From Actinomadura harenae (GTDB taxonomy: Bacteria; Actinomycetota; Actinomycetes; Streptosporangiales; Streptosporangiaceae), in the NCBI RefSeq assembly GCF_003696215.1, contig NZ_RFFG01000005.1, forward strand, positions 1 to 64,000: a stretch of DNA of 64,000 nt, read 5' to 3'. The position numbers and the translations under genes were made by a program. Every line of letters begins with the position of its first letter. Position 1 is the stretch's first letter. Below, in pieces: positions 16,681-25,405 of the stretch. The notes under the pieces are model-generated. The model was not told where the DNA came from. It ran no database searches and saw only the letters and a list, made by a program, of their open reading frames with translations.

Positions 16681-17168
16681 GTCTGGCGGCGGAGGTCCTC
16701 CAGGACCTGTTCGGCCTGGGCGCGGAGGCCCGGGTCGTCCGGGTCGAGGCCCGGGTCGAAGACGAAGGTCCAGCGGACGGCGCCGCCGCCCGGCGGACGG
16801 CGCCCGGCGATGCGGACGCCGCCTCCGTTCGGAAGCTGCGCGTGCTGGGACACGGCCACGGTCGAGGTGACGCGCTCGCGGACGGTCTCCGGGACGGATC
16901 CGGGATCCGACAGGCGGACGTGGTGCTCCGGGCCGCCCAGGGTCTCCTGGACGTGGAGCCAGCCGTCCTTCCAGGAGGCCTGGTCGACCTGTTCCCAGGG
17001 GACGCGGGCCAGGCCGTCCTCGGTCGGGACGTAGAGGGCCCGGGTCGTGGCGACGACGTGGGATCCGCCGCGGGTCCCGGCGGCGGCGAGCACGCGGTCG
17101 CCGCGCGGAAGGTCCAGGGCGGCGCGGACGTCCGCGGGGAGGGCTCGGTTCGACCGGGGCAGGCGCAT
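16671..17168 (-). CDS. Conserved hypothetical protein
   Basis: 165 aa, soluble, no signal. The middle resembles a PH-like beta domain seen in actinobacterial proteins of unknown role: RVLAAAGTRGGSHVVATTRA, then LYVPTEDGLARVPWEQVDQA, then SWKDGWLHV. The C-terminus is an amphipathic helix (RAQAEQVLEDLRRQTG). I do not recognise a function. It sits between a YtxH-like gene and a glycoside hydrolase gene. Confidence 0.65.
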   Translation of the reverse strand: MRLPRSNRALPADVRAALDLPRGDRVLAAAGTRGGSHVVATTRALYVPTEDGLARVPWEQVDQASWKDGWLHVQETLGGPEHHVRLSDPGSVPETVRERVTSTVAVSQHAQLPNGGGVRIAGRRPPGGGAVRWTFVFDPGLDPDDPGLRAQAEQVLEDLRRQTGL

Positions 17169-17233
17169 GATCCCAGCGTAGTCGGCGGCGGGCCGGGCGG
17201 ACCGCCGGGCGGGCGCGCCCGGCGGGCGAGCCG

Positions 17234-18562
17234 TCAGGCGGCTCTGGGGGCCCGGCGGGCGCCGAGGAGGTCCAGGACGAGGGCGGCGGACCAGCTGTGG
17301 TCGTGGCCGCCGCGGCCCGTCCCGTCGAAGGGGTCGAAGAACTCGCGGAAGCCCGACTGCCGGACGAGGCGGAGGGTGGACCCGTACAGCAGGTCCGCGA
17401 CGACGGTGTGCCCGTGGGCGAGGGCGCCGTGCCAGACGAGCCAGTTGGTGTTGATCCAGGTGGGGCCGCGCCAGTGGCCGCCGCGGTCGAAGGCGGGCGC
17501 CTGGATGTCGCAGGTGGGGACGGGGTATCCGGCCGCCCCGGCGAAGCGCGCGGACAGCAGCAGGTCGACGAGGCGCCGGACGTTCGCGGCGGGGAGGTCC
17601 GGGTCCAGGAGGGGCGCGAACGACGCGATGGTGACGACCGGGAGGAGGCGGCCGTCGCGGAGGTCGCGGGCGCGGAAGCAGCCCTGTTCGGCGTCCCAGA
17701 GGTGGTCCAGGAGGGCCGCGTGGACGCGTTCGGCGCGGGCGCGGTGCGGGGCCGGGTCGGCGCCCGCGAGCACGGCGATCTCGGCCAGGGCGTGCTCGGA
17801 CACGAGGTAGGCGGCGTTGAAGAGCGGGTCCTCGATGACGAACGGGTGGTCGTCGCGGATGTAGGCGGGGTCGTAGTCACGCGCGCGCAGGAGGGCGACC
17901 AGGTGGACGTACCGGTCGTAGTCCTCGCCTGTAGGCAGGTCCCGTGGGGTGCGGCCCGGCGAGTAGGCGGCGGGCGGGAGGCGGAGGGCTCCCAGTGGAC
18001 GGTCCCAGGCGGGGCTGTTGTCCAGGCCGGATTCCCAGGGGTGGCATATGGCGACCAGGCCCGAACCGGAGAGGTCGCGGGCCTCGGCCAGGTAGCGGTG
18101 CTGGGCGGCCAGGCGCGGATAGAGGACGCGCAGGAAGTCGCGGCTGCGTTCCGCTTCCGGTGGGGACGCGCTCTCGTGCAGGCGCAGCGCGGCGAGCGCT
18201 TGCAAGGGCGGCGAGGTGAGGCCGGACGTCCGGACGCCCTGCGGGGCGTGGCGCGAGACGCTGCCGCGATGCCACAGCCCGGCGTCCGGGAAGTAGCCGT
18301 TCCGGGGCAGGGTGTCGTTGAACACCAGGTGCGGGAGCAGGCCGTCCGCCCACTGGCCGCGGAACAGCGACCGCAGCTCCCGCTCGGCGCGGTCGCGGCG
18401 GTGCCGGGCGAGCCCCATCACGGCGAACGCCGAGTCGAGGCTCCACTGGTGCGGATACAGGCCCGGTGAGGGGACGGTCGCCGTCCCCGTCCAGTTGGCG
18501 TCCAGGACCCGCGCCGCGGCCTGCCACAGCGCGGTCTCGTCGCCGGTGAGACGGGAGCTCAT
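17234..18562 (-). CDS. GH63/MGH1-like glycoside hydrolase
   Basis: 442 aa, (alpha/alpha)6-barrel glycosidase of the mannosylglycerate-hydrolase/GH63 type. Supporting motifs are YPHQWSLDSAFAVMGLARHR, LLPHLVFND, CHPWESGLDNSPAWDRPL and RGPTWINTNWLVWHGALAHG; the Asp/Glu in DSA and WESGLDNS are likely catalytic or substrate-binding. No signal peptide, so it acts in the cytoplasm, possibly on a compatible solute such as glucosyl- or mannosylglycerate or on trehalose-like sugars. No operon partner is evident. Confidence 0.83.
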   Translation of the reverse strand: MSSRLTGDETALWQAAARVLDANWTGTATVPSPGLYPHQWSLDSAFAVMGLARHRRDRAERELRSLFRGQWADGLLPHLVFNDTLPRNGYFPDAGLWHRGSVSRHAPQGVRTSGLTSPPLQALAALRLHESASPPEAERSRDFLRVLYPRLAAQHRYLAEARDLSGSGLVAICHPWESGLDNSPAWDRPLGALRLPPAAYSPGRTPRDLPTGEDYDRYVHLVALLRARDYDPAYIRDDHPFVIEDPLFNAAYLVSEHALAEIAVLAGADPAPHRARAERVHAALLDHLWDAEQGCFRARDLRDGRLLPVVTIASFAPLLDPDLPAANVRRLVDLLLSARFAGAAGYPVPTCDIQAPAFDRGGHWRGPTWINTNWLVWHGALAHGHTVVADLLYGSTLRLVRQSGFREFFDPFDGTGRGGHDHSWSAALVLDLLGARRAPRAA

Positions 18563-18713
18563 GGGTGTCGCATGTCCTCCCGGGGGCGGTGCGGTTACCG
18601 CGATTGTGAACCCTGGAAGGCGTCCCGACGACCCTTGGCGGCACGTAGCTTGTCTTCGCCTGACCCGCCTCGCCCGTGATCGACCACTGCCGGCGGCCGC
18701 CGGCGCGCGGCCG

Positions 18714-19907
18714 CTACGGCATTCCCCCAGGCCGGACGGCCTTCTCGTCCTCCTCGAGCGCGGCGATCTCCTGCTCGGAGGGCTCCCCGCCCGCGGGCTC
18801 GGGGGAGGATTCCACGGACTCGGCGGCCGTCTCGCGGCGGTTGCGGACGACCGAGGACAGGAACGACACCAGGATCAGGCCCGCGCCGATGCCGCCGGTC
18901 ACCCAGTCCGGCAGCTCGTGCCCGATGCTGATCATCATGCAGACCGACAGCGCGCCGATCGCCCAGTGCGCGCCGTGCTCGAGGTACTCGTACTCGTGCA
19001 GGGTGCCCTTGCGGACGAGGTAGACCGTCAGGGACCGGATGTACATCGCGCCGACGCCGAGGCCGAGCGCGATGACGATCGGATCGGTGCTGATCGCGAA
19101 CGCGCCGATCACGCCGTCGAACGAGAACGACGCGTCCAGGACCTCCAGGTACAGGAACAGGAAGAACCCGGCCTTGCCGACCGCGAGCGCGGCGCTGCTC
19201 GGGCCGCCGCGGCGCGCGGGGGCCGCGCCGGCCTCCTGGCCCGCCTCCCCGGCCTCCCCGGCCTCGTCCGCCTCCTCGTCGTCGCTCACGTCCGAGAACA
19301 GCGCGCCGAGGCCCTCCACCAGGATGTAGGTGATCATGCCGAGGACTCCGGCGATCATCACCTCGGCGGGGTCGTCGGCGACCAGGCCGGACACCAGCGC
19401 GAGCACGCCGCCGGTGACCACGACGGGCAGCTGGTCGAGCCGTCCCATCCGGGCCAGGAAGCGCTCGGGCGGGCCGAGCCAGCGCAGCTCGCGCTCCTCG
19501 AACACCCAGTTCAGGAACAGCATGAGCAGGAACGCCCCGCCGAACCCGGCGATCATCGGGTACGCGTCCCGCATGATCGTCTCGTAGCGGTGCGGCTCGG
19601 ACAGCGCCAGGTCGAACGCCCTCATCGGGCTCAACTTGGCCGTCAGCGCCACGATGACCAGCGGGAACAGCAGCCGCATGCCGAACACCGCGACCGCGAT
19701 GCCGACGGTCAGGAAGATCTTCTGCCAGAACGGCGACATGCGGTCGAGCACCTTGGCGTTCACCACGGCGTTGTCGAACGACAGCGAGATCTCCAGGACC
19801 GCGAGGATCGCCACGAGGGCGAGCGCTCCGGGCCCCTGGTAGGCCAGGGCGACGAGCATGGCCACCCCGGTGAGGGCGGCGGACCAGCCGAACGTGCGAA
19901 GGATCAT
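18714..19907 (-). CDS. DUF475 (TerC-like) integral membrane protein
   Basis: 397 aa, 8-9 hydrophobic helices. The DUF475/TerC signature is strong: LAVLEISLSFDNAVVNAKVL near residue 35 and DASFSFDGVIGAFAIS in the second half, giving the paired acidic SFDN/SFDG membrane motifs of TerC transporters. An acidic Glu/Asp-rich cytoplasmic loop (SDDEEADEAGEAGEAG) separates the halves. The family is linked to tellurite/metal stress and Mn or Ca export. The next gene upstream encodes TerD, supporting a ter-type stress module. Confidence 0.88.
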   Translation of the reverse strand: MILRTFGWSAALTGVAMLVALAYQGPGALALVAILAVLEISLSFDNAVVNAKVLDRMSPFWQKIFLTVGIAVAVFGMRLLFPLVIVALTAKLSPMRAFDLALSEPHRYETIMRDAYPMIAGFGGAFLLMLFLNWVFEERELRWLGPPERFLARMGRLDQLPVVVTGGVLALVSGLVADDPAEVMIAGVLGMITYILVEGLGALFSDVSDDEEADEAGEAGEAGQEAGAAPARRGGPSSAALAVGKAGFFLFLYLEVLDASFSFDGVIGAFAISTDPIVIALGLGVGAMYIRSLTVYLVRKGTLHEYEYLEHGAHWAIGALSVCMMISIGHELPDWVTGGIGAGLILVSFLSSVVRNRRETAAESVESSPEPAGGEPSEQEIAALEEDEKAVRPGGMP

Positions 19908-19929
19908 GCGCCCGGTTTCCGTGTCGAGG

Positions 19930-20006
19930 GTCGGTGGGGGGTGCGGCCCGAGGGCCGGTGGGAAACGGTGCGGCCCGAAGGCCGGGGCCGGTGGGGAACG
20001 GTGCGG
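19930..20006. repeat. Imperfect tandem repeat between DUF475 and terD genes
   Basis: A roughly 30-35-bp unit containing GGTGCGGCCCGA-GGCCGGTGGG recurs at least twice, then a degenerate third copy. It lies between the terD stop and the DUF475 start, so it may modulate coupling or simply be a slippage tract. Confidence 0.5.
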
Positions 20007-20007
20007 T

Positions 20008-20574
20008 TCATCGGACCGGCAGACCGTGCTCGTGGACGATCTCCCGCAGCCCGCCGGGGTAGCCCCGGCCGACCGCGCGGAACGTCCAGCCTGCGGCCCC
20101 GCGGTCCAGCTCGCCGAGCAGGACCGCCGTGGCGGGGTCGTCGGCGCGGCGGGCGGGCAGGTCGTAGCGGGCCAGCTCGGCGCCGTCCGGACGCCGGGAC
20201 AGCCGGACGCGCACCGCCCGGACCTGCCCGAGGCGCTGCTCCCGGTTCTCGGCGTCGAAGATCGAGACGGGGAAGGCGATGCGGGCGCAGCGGTCCGGGA
20301 CGGCGGCGAGGTCCACGTCGATGATCTCGCCGGGGCCGTCCGGGGCCGGTCCTCGGTGCTCGACCGAGCCGTCCGGGCTGCGCGGGTTGTTGAAGTACAC
20401 GAAGTGATCCTCGGACAGGACGGCGCCCGCGTCGTCCAGCATCAGGGCCGCCGCGTCGACGTCGAAGTCGGCGCGCGGGTCCCCGGGCGGCGTCCATCCG
20501 AAACCCACCGACAGGGCGGGCGGGGCGGATCCGGGCAGGGGGACGCCGACTCCCCCGGTGAGCGGAACAGCCAT
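20008..20574 (-). CDS. TerD-family protein
   Basis: 188 aa, Ca2+-binding beta-sandwich of the TerD family. The metal-binding acidic pattern DFDVDAAALMLDDAG and EDHFVYFNNPRSPDGSVEH is clear, followed by the second acidic site EIIDVDLAAVPD and SIFDAENR. ATG 20574 follows AGGAAG by 9 nt; a longer reading upstream lacks family similarity. TerD proteins act in tellurite and chemical-stress resistance. It is probably co-transcribed with the DUF475 gene 100 nt downstream. Confidence 0.9.
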   Translation of the reverse strand: MAVPLTGGVGVPLPGSAPPALSVGFGWTPPGDPRADFDVDAAALMLDDAGAVLSEDHFVYFNNPRSPDGSVEHRGPAPDGPGEIIDVDLAAVPDRCARIAFPVSIFDAENREQRLGQVRAVRVRLSRRPDGAELARYDLPARRADDPATAVLLGELDRGAAGWTFRAVGRGYPGGLREIVHEHGLPVR

Positions 20575-20767
20575 GACGGACCACTTCCTCGGAGTCGGCG
20601 AACCGGCCGCCGGCCGCGGCGGGCCGGCCGGCGCCGACGACGGGACGTTCTTCGACGCACTCGCGATGCTATCCGCTCCGGCCGGGATCGGCTCGCCCGC
20701 ATGATCATCCGGAGCGGGCCGCCCGGTCACGCGATGCCGGTCATGCGAGGCCGGTCATGCGAGCCGG

Positions 20768-22111
20768 TCATGTGAAGAGGGTCTCTCCCCAGTAGCCGCC
20801 CTCCTGGACGCCCGGCGGGCAGGCGTAGACGCCCGACCCGACGTGCTGGACGTACTCGTTCATGGCGTCGGTGGCCAGATTGTTCTGGACGCGGATGAAG
20901 CCGGTGCGCGGGTCCCGCTGGAAGGCGATGAAGAACAGGCCCGCGTCGAGGCGGCCGAGGCCGTCCGAGCCGTCGGTGAACGAGTAGCCGCGGCGCAGGA
21001 TGCGGGTGCCGCCGTTGGAGTCCGGATGGGCGAGCCGGACGTGCGCGGTCGGCTTCAGCTTCGCCAGGTCGACCGCGTCGTGCTCGCGCCTCTGGCCGAT
21101 CGGGGCGCCCACGTTCTTGTCCCGGCCGAAGACGTCCTCCTGCTCACCGAGGGACGTCCGGTCCCAGGTCTCGATGTGCATGCGGATGCGGCGCGCGACG
21201 AGGTAGCTGCCGCCCGCCATCCACTCCGCGCCGTCCGGCCTGCCGGCCCAGATGTGCTTGTCGAGCGCGTCCGTCTCGGTTCCGGCGACGTTGCGGGTGC
21301 CGTCCTTGAAACCGAACATGTTGCGCGGGGTCTGCGCGTCCGGGGTGGTGGACGACGTCTTGCCGAACCCCAGCTGCGACCAGCGGACGGACACGACGCC
21401 GAACCCGATGCGCGCCAGGTTCCGGATCGCGTGCACCGCCACCTGCGGGTCGTCCGCGCACGCCTGGACGACGATGTCGCCGTCGCTGCGCGCGGGGTCG
21501 AGGTTGTCGCCGGGGAAGTGCGGCAGGTCGACGAGGGCCGCCGGGCGCTTGGCCTTGAGGCCGAAGCGGTCCTTGCCGTCCTTCTCGAACAGGGTCGGGC
21601 CGAACCCGACGGTCAGCGTCAGCCGGGACGGCGGGAGGCCGAGCGCCTCGCCCGTGTCGTCCGGCGGGGACACCTCGGGACCGCCGACCGCGCCCGCGCC
21701 GACAGGCTTCCCGGCGGTCATCGCGGCGGCCGCGGCCGTCCAGTCCTTCAGCATCCGGACGAGCTTGGCGCGGTCGCCGGTGACCACGTCGAACGCGGCG
21801 AAGTGCAGCCGGTCCTGGACGGGCGTGGCGATGCCCGCCTGGTGCGCCCCGTGGAACGGGATCGGGGACGTGACGTCGCTCCCGCCGCCGTCGCCGCCGC
21901 TCTTCGCCACGACACGGTCGATCCCGGCCCCGGCCGCCGCGCCGACGACCAGGCTCGCTCCGCCGAAGCCGAGCATCCGCCGCCGCGACATCCGCGCGTC
22001 CATCCGCGCCGCCCGCTCCCCGTCTCCGGCCACTTGGCCACCGCCTCCGGTCACTCGGCCATCGCTCTGGCCGCCGCTCATTTGGCCATCGCTCACTTGG
22101 CCACCGCTCAT
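20768..22111 (-). CDS. efeB: Dyp-type heme peroxidase EfeB (deferrochelatase)
   Basis: 447 aa. A twin-arginine signal (SRRRMLGFGGASLVVGAAAGAG) lies about 40 residues in, unusually far from the start. The DyP motif GFKDGTRN is around residue 270, followed by GSYLVARRIRMHIETWDR and a heme-pocket region. It should be exported folded, oxidise Fe(II) or remove iron from heme, and feed EfeO. The ATG overlaps the efeO stop as ATGA (22108-22111), supporting the long start despite its low-complexity leader, which is encoded by a 15-bp tandem repeat. Confidence 0.92.
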   Translation of the reverse strand: MSGGQVSDGQMSGGQSDGRVTGGGGQVAGDGERAARMDARMSRRRMLGFGGASLVVGAAAGAGIDRVVAKSGGDGGGSDVTSPIPFHGAHQAGIATPVQDRLHFAAFDVVTGDRAKLVRMLKDWTAAAAAMTAGKPVGAGAVGGPEVSPPDDTGEALGLPPSRLTLTVGFGPTLFEKDGKDRFGLKAKRPAALVDLPHFPGDNLDPARSDGDIVVQACADDPQVAVHAIRNLARIGFGVVSVRWSQLGFGKTSSTTPDAQTPRNMFGFKDGTRNVAGTETDALDKHIWAGRPDGAEWMAGGSYLVARRIRMHIETWDRTSLGEQEDVFGRDKNVGAPIGQRREHDAVDLAKLKPTAHVRLAHPDSNGGTRILRRGYSFTDGSDGLGRLDAGLFFIAFQRDPRTGFIRVQNNLATDAMNEYVQHVGSGVYACPPGVQEGGYWGETLFT

Positions 22112-22119
22112 TTGGCCAC
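22075..22119. repeat. 15-bp tandem repeat across the efeO-efeB junction
   Basis: Three 15-bp copies (CGCTCATTTGGCCAT type) span 22075-22119. On the coding strand each copy carries an ATGAGC or GTGAGC unit; the first-transcribed one forms the efeO stop and efeB start, the other two lie in frame just inside efeB. Confidence 0.7.
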
Positions 22120-23244
22120 CGCGCCCGCGAGCTTCGACAGCGGCTCGCCGAGGGCGTTCACCGCGTCGGCGAGGGACTTGCGGTCGCTCTCGCCGACCTT
22201 GTCGTAGGAGACGTAGCCGTCGCCCTTGGCGTACTTGGCGAGCAGGTTCTCGACGGCGGTGAAGTTGTCGTCCAGGTCCTTGGCGAGCTGCGCGTCCTTC
22301 TCCTGGACGACCGGGCGGAGCAGGTCGTAGACCTTCTTCGCGCCGTCCACGTTGCCCTTGAAGTCCCAGAGGTCGGTGTGGCTGAACGCCTCCTCCTCAC
22401 CGGTGACCTTGCCGGTGGCGACCTCGTCCAGGAGCTCCTTCGCGCCGTGCGCCATGTCGTTCACCGGGTCGAGGTTCAGCGTCCCCATCTGGCCCCGGAG
22501 GTTCTTCAGGTCGGCCATGAGGCGGTCGGCGTACCGCTCCTTGCCCTTGACCGAGCCGTCCTTCCAGAGCGCCTTCTCCAGCAGGTGCCAGCCGGACCAG
22601 TTCGCCTTCTCCGCCGGCTTCAGGTCGGCCTCGCGCGCGTCGACCTTCGGGTCGATGTCGCCGAACTTCTCGGCGACCGGCTCGATCGTCTCCCAGCCCA
22701 TCCGGGACGGCGCGTACAGCGCCTTCGCCTTCTCCACGTCGCCCGCCTTGACCGCGTCGGCGAACTTCTGGGTCTTGGCGATCGTATCGTCCACCTGCGC
22801 GAGGACGAACGTCCTGTAGTCGGCCGAGGCCTTCGCCAGGCGCGGGTCGGCGGACCCGGCGGCGCCGCCCGCCCCGGTGACCTTGATGTCCTTGGACGGG
22901 CCCTTGCCGGTCTGACCCGCGCTGCACAGCGCCTTGTAGTCGCCGGCGGCCAGGTTCACGACGAAGTTGATCGTGGTGCCGGGGCCGATGTTCTCCCGCT
23001 CGGCGATGATCTTGCCGTCCGGGCGGAGGATCTCGAACTCGTTGGCCTGCGAGCCCTTGTTGAACACCTTGAAAGTGATCTTGCCCGCGGGGATCTCCGT
23101 CTTCGCGACCTCACACGCGCCGTCGGACGCGGTCACCTTGATCGCGTCGCCGCCGCCCTTCTCGTCACCACCGCCGCACGCCGCGAGCAGGGACGCCGAA
23201 AGGGCGGTGACGCCCGCGAGGGCGAGAACGGACGAGGAACGCAT
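22108..23244 (-). CDS. efeO: Iron uptake lipoprotein EfeO (cupredoxin + M75 imelysin domain)
   Basis: 378 aa. Lipoprotein signal with lipobox SLLAAC at about residue 22, then an N-terminal cupredoxin-like domain (IKVTASDGACEVAKTEIPAG to about residue 120, with Cys and other ligand candidates). The C-terminal M75/imelysin domain contains NWSGWHLLEKALW, the HxxE-type iron motif. It should bind periplasm-side iron for an EfeU permease, but no efeU precedes it. An IdeR-like box 22 nt upstream suggests iron repression. Confidence 0.93.
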   Translation of the reverse strand: MRSSSVLALAGVTALSASLLAACGGGDEKGGGDAIKVTASDGACEVAKTEIPAGKITFKVFNKGSQANEFEILRPDGKIIAERENIGPGTTINFVVNLAAGDYKALCSAGQTGKGPSKDIKVTGAGGAAGSADPRLAKASADYRTFVLAQVDDTIAKTQKFADAVKAGDVEKAKALYAPSRMGWETIEPVAEKFGDIDPKVDAREADLKPAEKANWSGWHLLEKALWKDGSVKGKERYADRLMADLKNLRGQMGTLNLDPVNDMAHGAKELLDEVATGKVTGEEEAFSHTDLWDFKGNVDGAKKVYDLLRPVVQEKDAQLAKDLDDNFTAVENLLAKYAKGDGYVSYDKVGESDRKSLADAVNALGEPLSKLAGAVAK

Positions 23245-23265
23245 GACGGACTCCAGAACGGACTA

Positions 23266-23284
23266 TTTGGTAAGGCTTGCCTAA
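23266..23284. promoter_or_regulatory. Probable IdeR/DmdR box upstream of efeO
   Basis: On the minus strand TTAGGCAAGCCTTACCAAA matches the 19-bp IdeR consensus at about 14 positions. A further half-site-like TGAACCTAACC lies immediately to the right (23291-23301). The position just ahead of efeO fits direct iron repression. Confidence 0.7.
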
Positions 23285-23416
23285 ATTAGCTGAACCTAAC
23301 CAGATGACGTCAAGTCACGTTCTGGACAGTGACTAGAAACACCCCTCCCGCGTGCCCCGTCCGGCCTGGTCAGCGGCCTGGTCAGCGACTTGGTCAGCGG
23401 CCTGGCCGGCAGCCGG

Positions 23417-23884
23417 TCAGCGGCCCGGGTCGCGGAGGCCGATGGTGAGGTTGCGGGCGGCCATCGGCGGGCCGCCGGGAGCCGCGTCCGGATGGAACGG
23501 AGGCACCCCGCCGCCCTGCTGGTACTGCGGCTGGTTCTGTTGCGGCTGGTTCTGCACGTTCTGGACGGGATCGACCCACACGGCCGTCCCGTACGCGCAC
23601 ACCTCGTGCCCTCCCCCGGCCCCGAGCGCCACGGCGTCCAGGCGCATGCCGACGATGGCGTTCGCGCCCTTGCGGCGCGCGTCCTCGGCCATCCGCTCGA
23701 CGGCCTGGCGGCGCGCGGCGTACAGCCCCGCCCCCGCCTGCTCGCCGGTGTTCATCCGGAACGTCCCGCTGGACCCCGGTCCGGGCACCGCGCCCTGATC
23801 GGTCTGGACGGCCACCCCCAGCGCCTCGCCGAGCATCCCGCGAATCGCGTACCCGGCCAGCGCGTCAGTCGTCACGATCAGCAT
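23417..23884 (-). CDS. YbjQ/UPF0145-family protein
   Basis: 155 aa. The YbjQ fold is recognisable from MLIVTTDALAGYAIRGMLG, then AVERMAEDARRKGANAIVGMRLD, then CAYGTAVWV. The C-terminus is a Gln/Pro-rich tail (QNVQNQPQQNQPQYQQGGG). The family forms pentameric beta rings of unknown role, sometimes annotated heavy-metal-binding. It stands alone; a tract of imperfect CCTGGTCAGCGG repeats (about 23366-23416) follows its stop. Confidence 0.82.
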   Translation of the reverse strand: MLIVTTDALAGYAIRGMLGEALGVAVQTDQGAVPGPGSSGTFRMNTGEQAGAGLYAARRQAVERMAEDARRKGANAIVGMRLDAVALGAGGGHEVCAYGTAVWVDPVQNVQNQPQQNQPQYQQGGGVPPFHPDAAPGGPPMAARNLTIGLRDPGR

Positions 23885-24182
23885 GGAACCCCACGCTACC
23901 CCCCAACTCCGTCACACGCGCCCCGTCCCACCCCTCACCCACAAATCACCATCACACGCCACGAAACGGGGGACGGGCGCCTGAGGCCGGGACGGGCCGC
24001 CGGGCAGCACCCTCTCCAGGAACGGGCGCGGGCGGCCGAGGCATGGGCGGCCCACGGCGTTGCCGCGTCGCAGGCGGCCCCGGGCATGGGCGGGCCGTCC
24101 GGGCCGCGTCCTCGCCGGGTGAGGCGTGGGCGCGGCCCGGAGCGCTGCGCCGCCGGGGCGCCGGACGTCCGGGGGACGGCCG
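23885..24182. other. Intergenic stretch with no convincing gene
   Basis: 298 nt between the YbjQ start and the sigma-factor stop. It is rich in GGCGGCC-type words and open frames here have no family pattern. I see no clear terminator or operator. Confidence 0.6.
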
Positions 24183-25340
24183 TCAGTCGAGATACTCGCG
24201 GAGCATCTGGGCGCGGGAGGGGTGACGGAGCTTCGCCAGGGTCTTGGACTCGATCTGCCGGATGCGCTCGCGCGTGACGCCGAACTCCCGGCCGACCTCC
24301 TCCAGGGTGCGGGGATGCCCGTCGGCCAGGCCGAAGCGCAGCTGGATGATGCGCTGCTCCCGTTCCGACAGCGTGCCGAGGATGTCCTCCAGCTGGTCCT
24401 GCAGCAGGATGAACGCGGCCGCCTCGATGGGGACGACGGCGTCGGAGTCCTCGATGAAGTCGCCGAGGTCGGAGTCCTCCTCTCCGATCGGGGACTGGAG
24501 CGACACCGGTTCCTGGGCGATCCGCTGGATCTCCACGACCCGGGTGGCGGTCAGCCCCATCTCCCGGCCGATCTCCTCGGGCACCGGTTCCCGGCCGAGG
24601 TCCTGGTGGAGCTGGCGCTGCACCCGCACCAGCTTGTTGATGGTCTCCACCATGTGCACCGGGATCCGGATGGTCCGGGCCTGGTCGGCGATCGCCCTCG
24701 TGATCGCCTGGCGAATCCACCAGGTGGCGTAGGTCGAGAACTTGAAGCCCTTGGTGTAGTCGAATTTCTCGACGGCGCGGATGAGTCCGAGATTTCCCTC
24801 CTGGATCAGGTCGAGGAACAGCATTCCCCGGCCCACATAGCGTTTGGCGATCGAGACGACCAACCGCAGGTTCGCCTCGATCAGACGTTGCTTCGCCCGG
24901 ATTCCCTCCCGGGAGAGCAGTTCGAGGTCGAGTCGCTGCGCCGCGGAGAGGATGGCGGTATGCGCCACTTTCTCCTCGGCGAAAAGACCCGCCTCGATTG
25001 ATTTCGCCAGTTCGACTTCATCTTCTGCCGTGAGGAGCGGAACGCGACCGATCTCTCTCAGGTAGATGCGCACCAGGTCGCTCGTCGGCGCCCGCTTGCC
25101 GAGATCTGTCTCGTCTACTCGCGCGACGTCCTCGGTCTCCTGCGGAGACTCCAGGACCTCGACCCCCTGTTCCGCGAGCATTCGGACGACCCGCTCGAGC
25201 GAGTCGTCCGGCAAGTCCGAGCGGTCGAGTGCGGCAGCGACGTCATCGACGGTCACACCGCCGCGTTCTCTGCCACGTGCGACGAGGTCCGCCACCTGGT
25301 CAACCGATGGCGCCTCGCTTGGCAGCACCGAAGGGCCCAC
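24183..25340 (-). CDS. Primary-type (group 1/2) RNA polymerase sigma factor
   Basis: 385 aa sigma70. Region 1.1-like N-terminus ([21 protein letters not shown]), region 1.2 [18 protein letters not shown], regions 2.1-2.2 [19 protein letters not shown] and [20 protein letters not shown], 2.3-2.4 [20 protein letters not shown], region 3 [14 protein letters not shown], and 4.2 [20 protein letters not shown]. Nothing essential is missing, but it lacks the long Lys/Ala-rich extension of Streptomyces HrdB, so whether it is the housekeeping sigma or a HrdA/C/D-type paralogue is open. GTG start without a good ribosome site. It lies 65 nt downstream of dnaG. Confidence 0.92.
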   Translation of the reverse strand: MGPSVLPSEAPSVDQVADLVARGRERGGVTVDDVAAALDRSDLPDDSLERVVRMLAEQGVEVLESPQETEDVARVDETDLGKRAPTSDLVRIYLREIGRVPLLTAEDEVELAKSIEAGLFAEEKVAHTAILSAAQRLDLELLSREGIRAKQRLIEANLRLVVSIAKRYVGRGMLFLDLIQEGNLGLIRAVEKFDYTKGFKFSTYATWWIRQAITRAIADQARTIRIPVHMVETINKLVRVQRQLHQDLGREPVPEEIGREMGLTATRVVEIQRIAQEPVSLQSPIGEEDSDLGDFIEDSDAVVPIEAAAFILLQDQLEDILGTLSEREQRIIQLRFGLADGHPRTLEEVGREFGVTRERIRQIESKTLAKLRHPSRAQMLREYLD

Positions 25341-25405
25341 GTGGACAGTCTGCGTTATGGAGGGGCTAGATCACAGGACCCATTTTGCGGTCTCTTGACT
25401 TACCG

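Noticed and set aside
18714..20574. Full tellurite-resistance (ter) island
   Set aside because: Only a DUF475/TerC-like gene and one terD are present, without the other ter or phosphoribosyltransferase-type genes.
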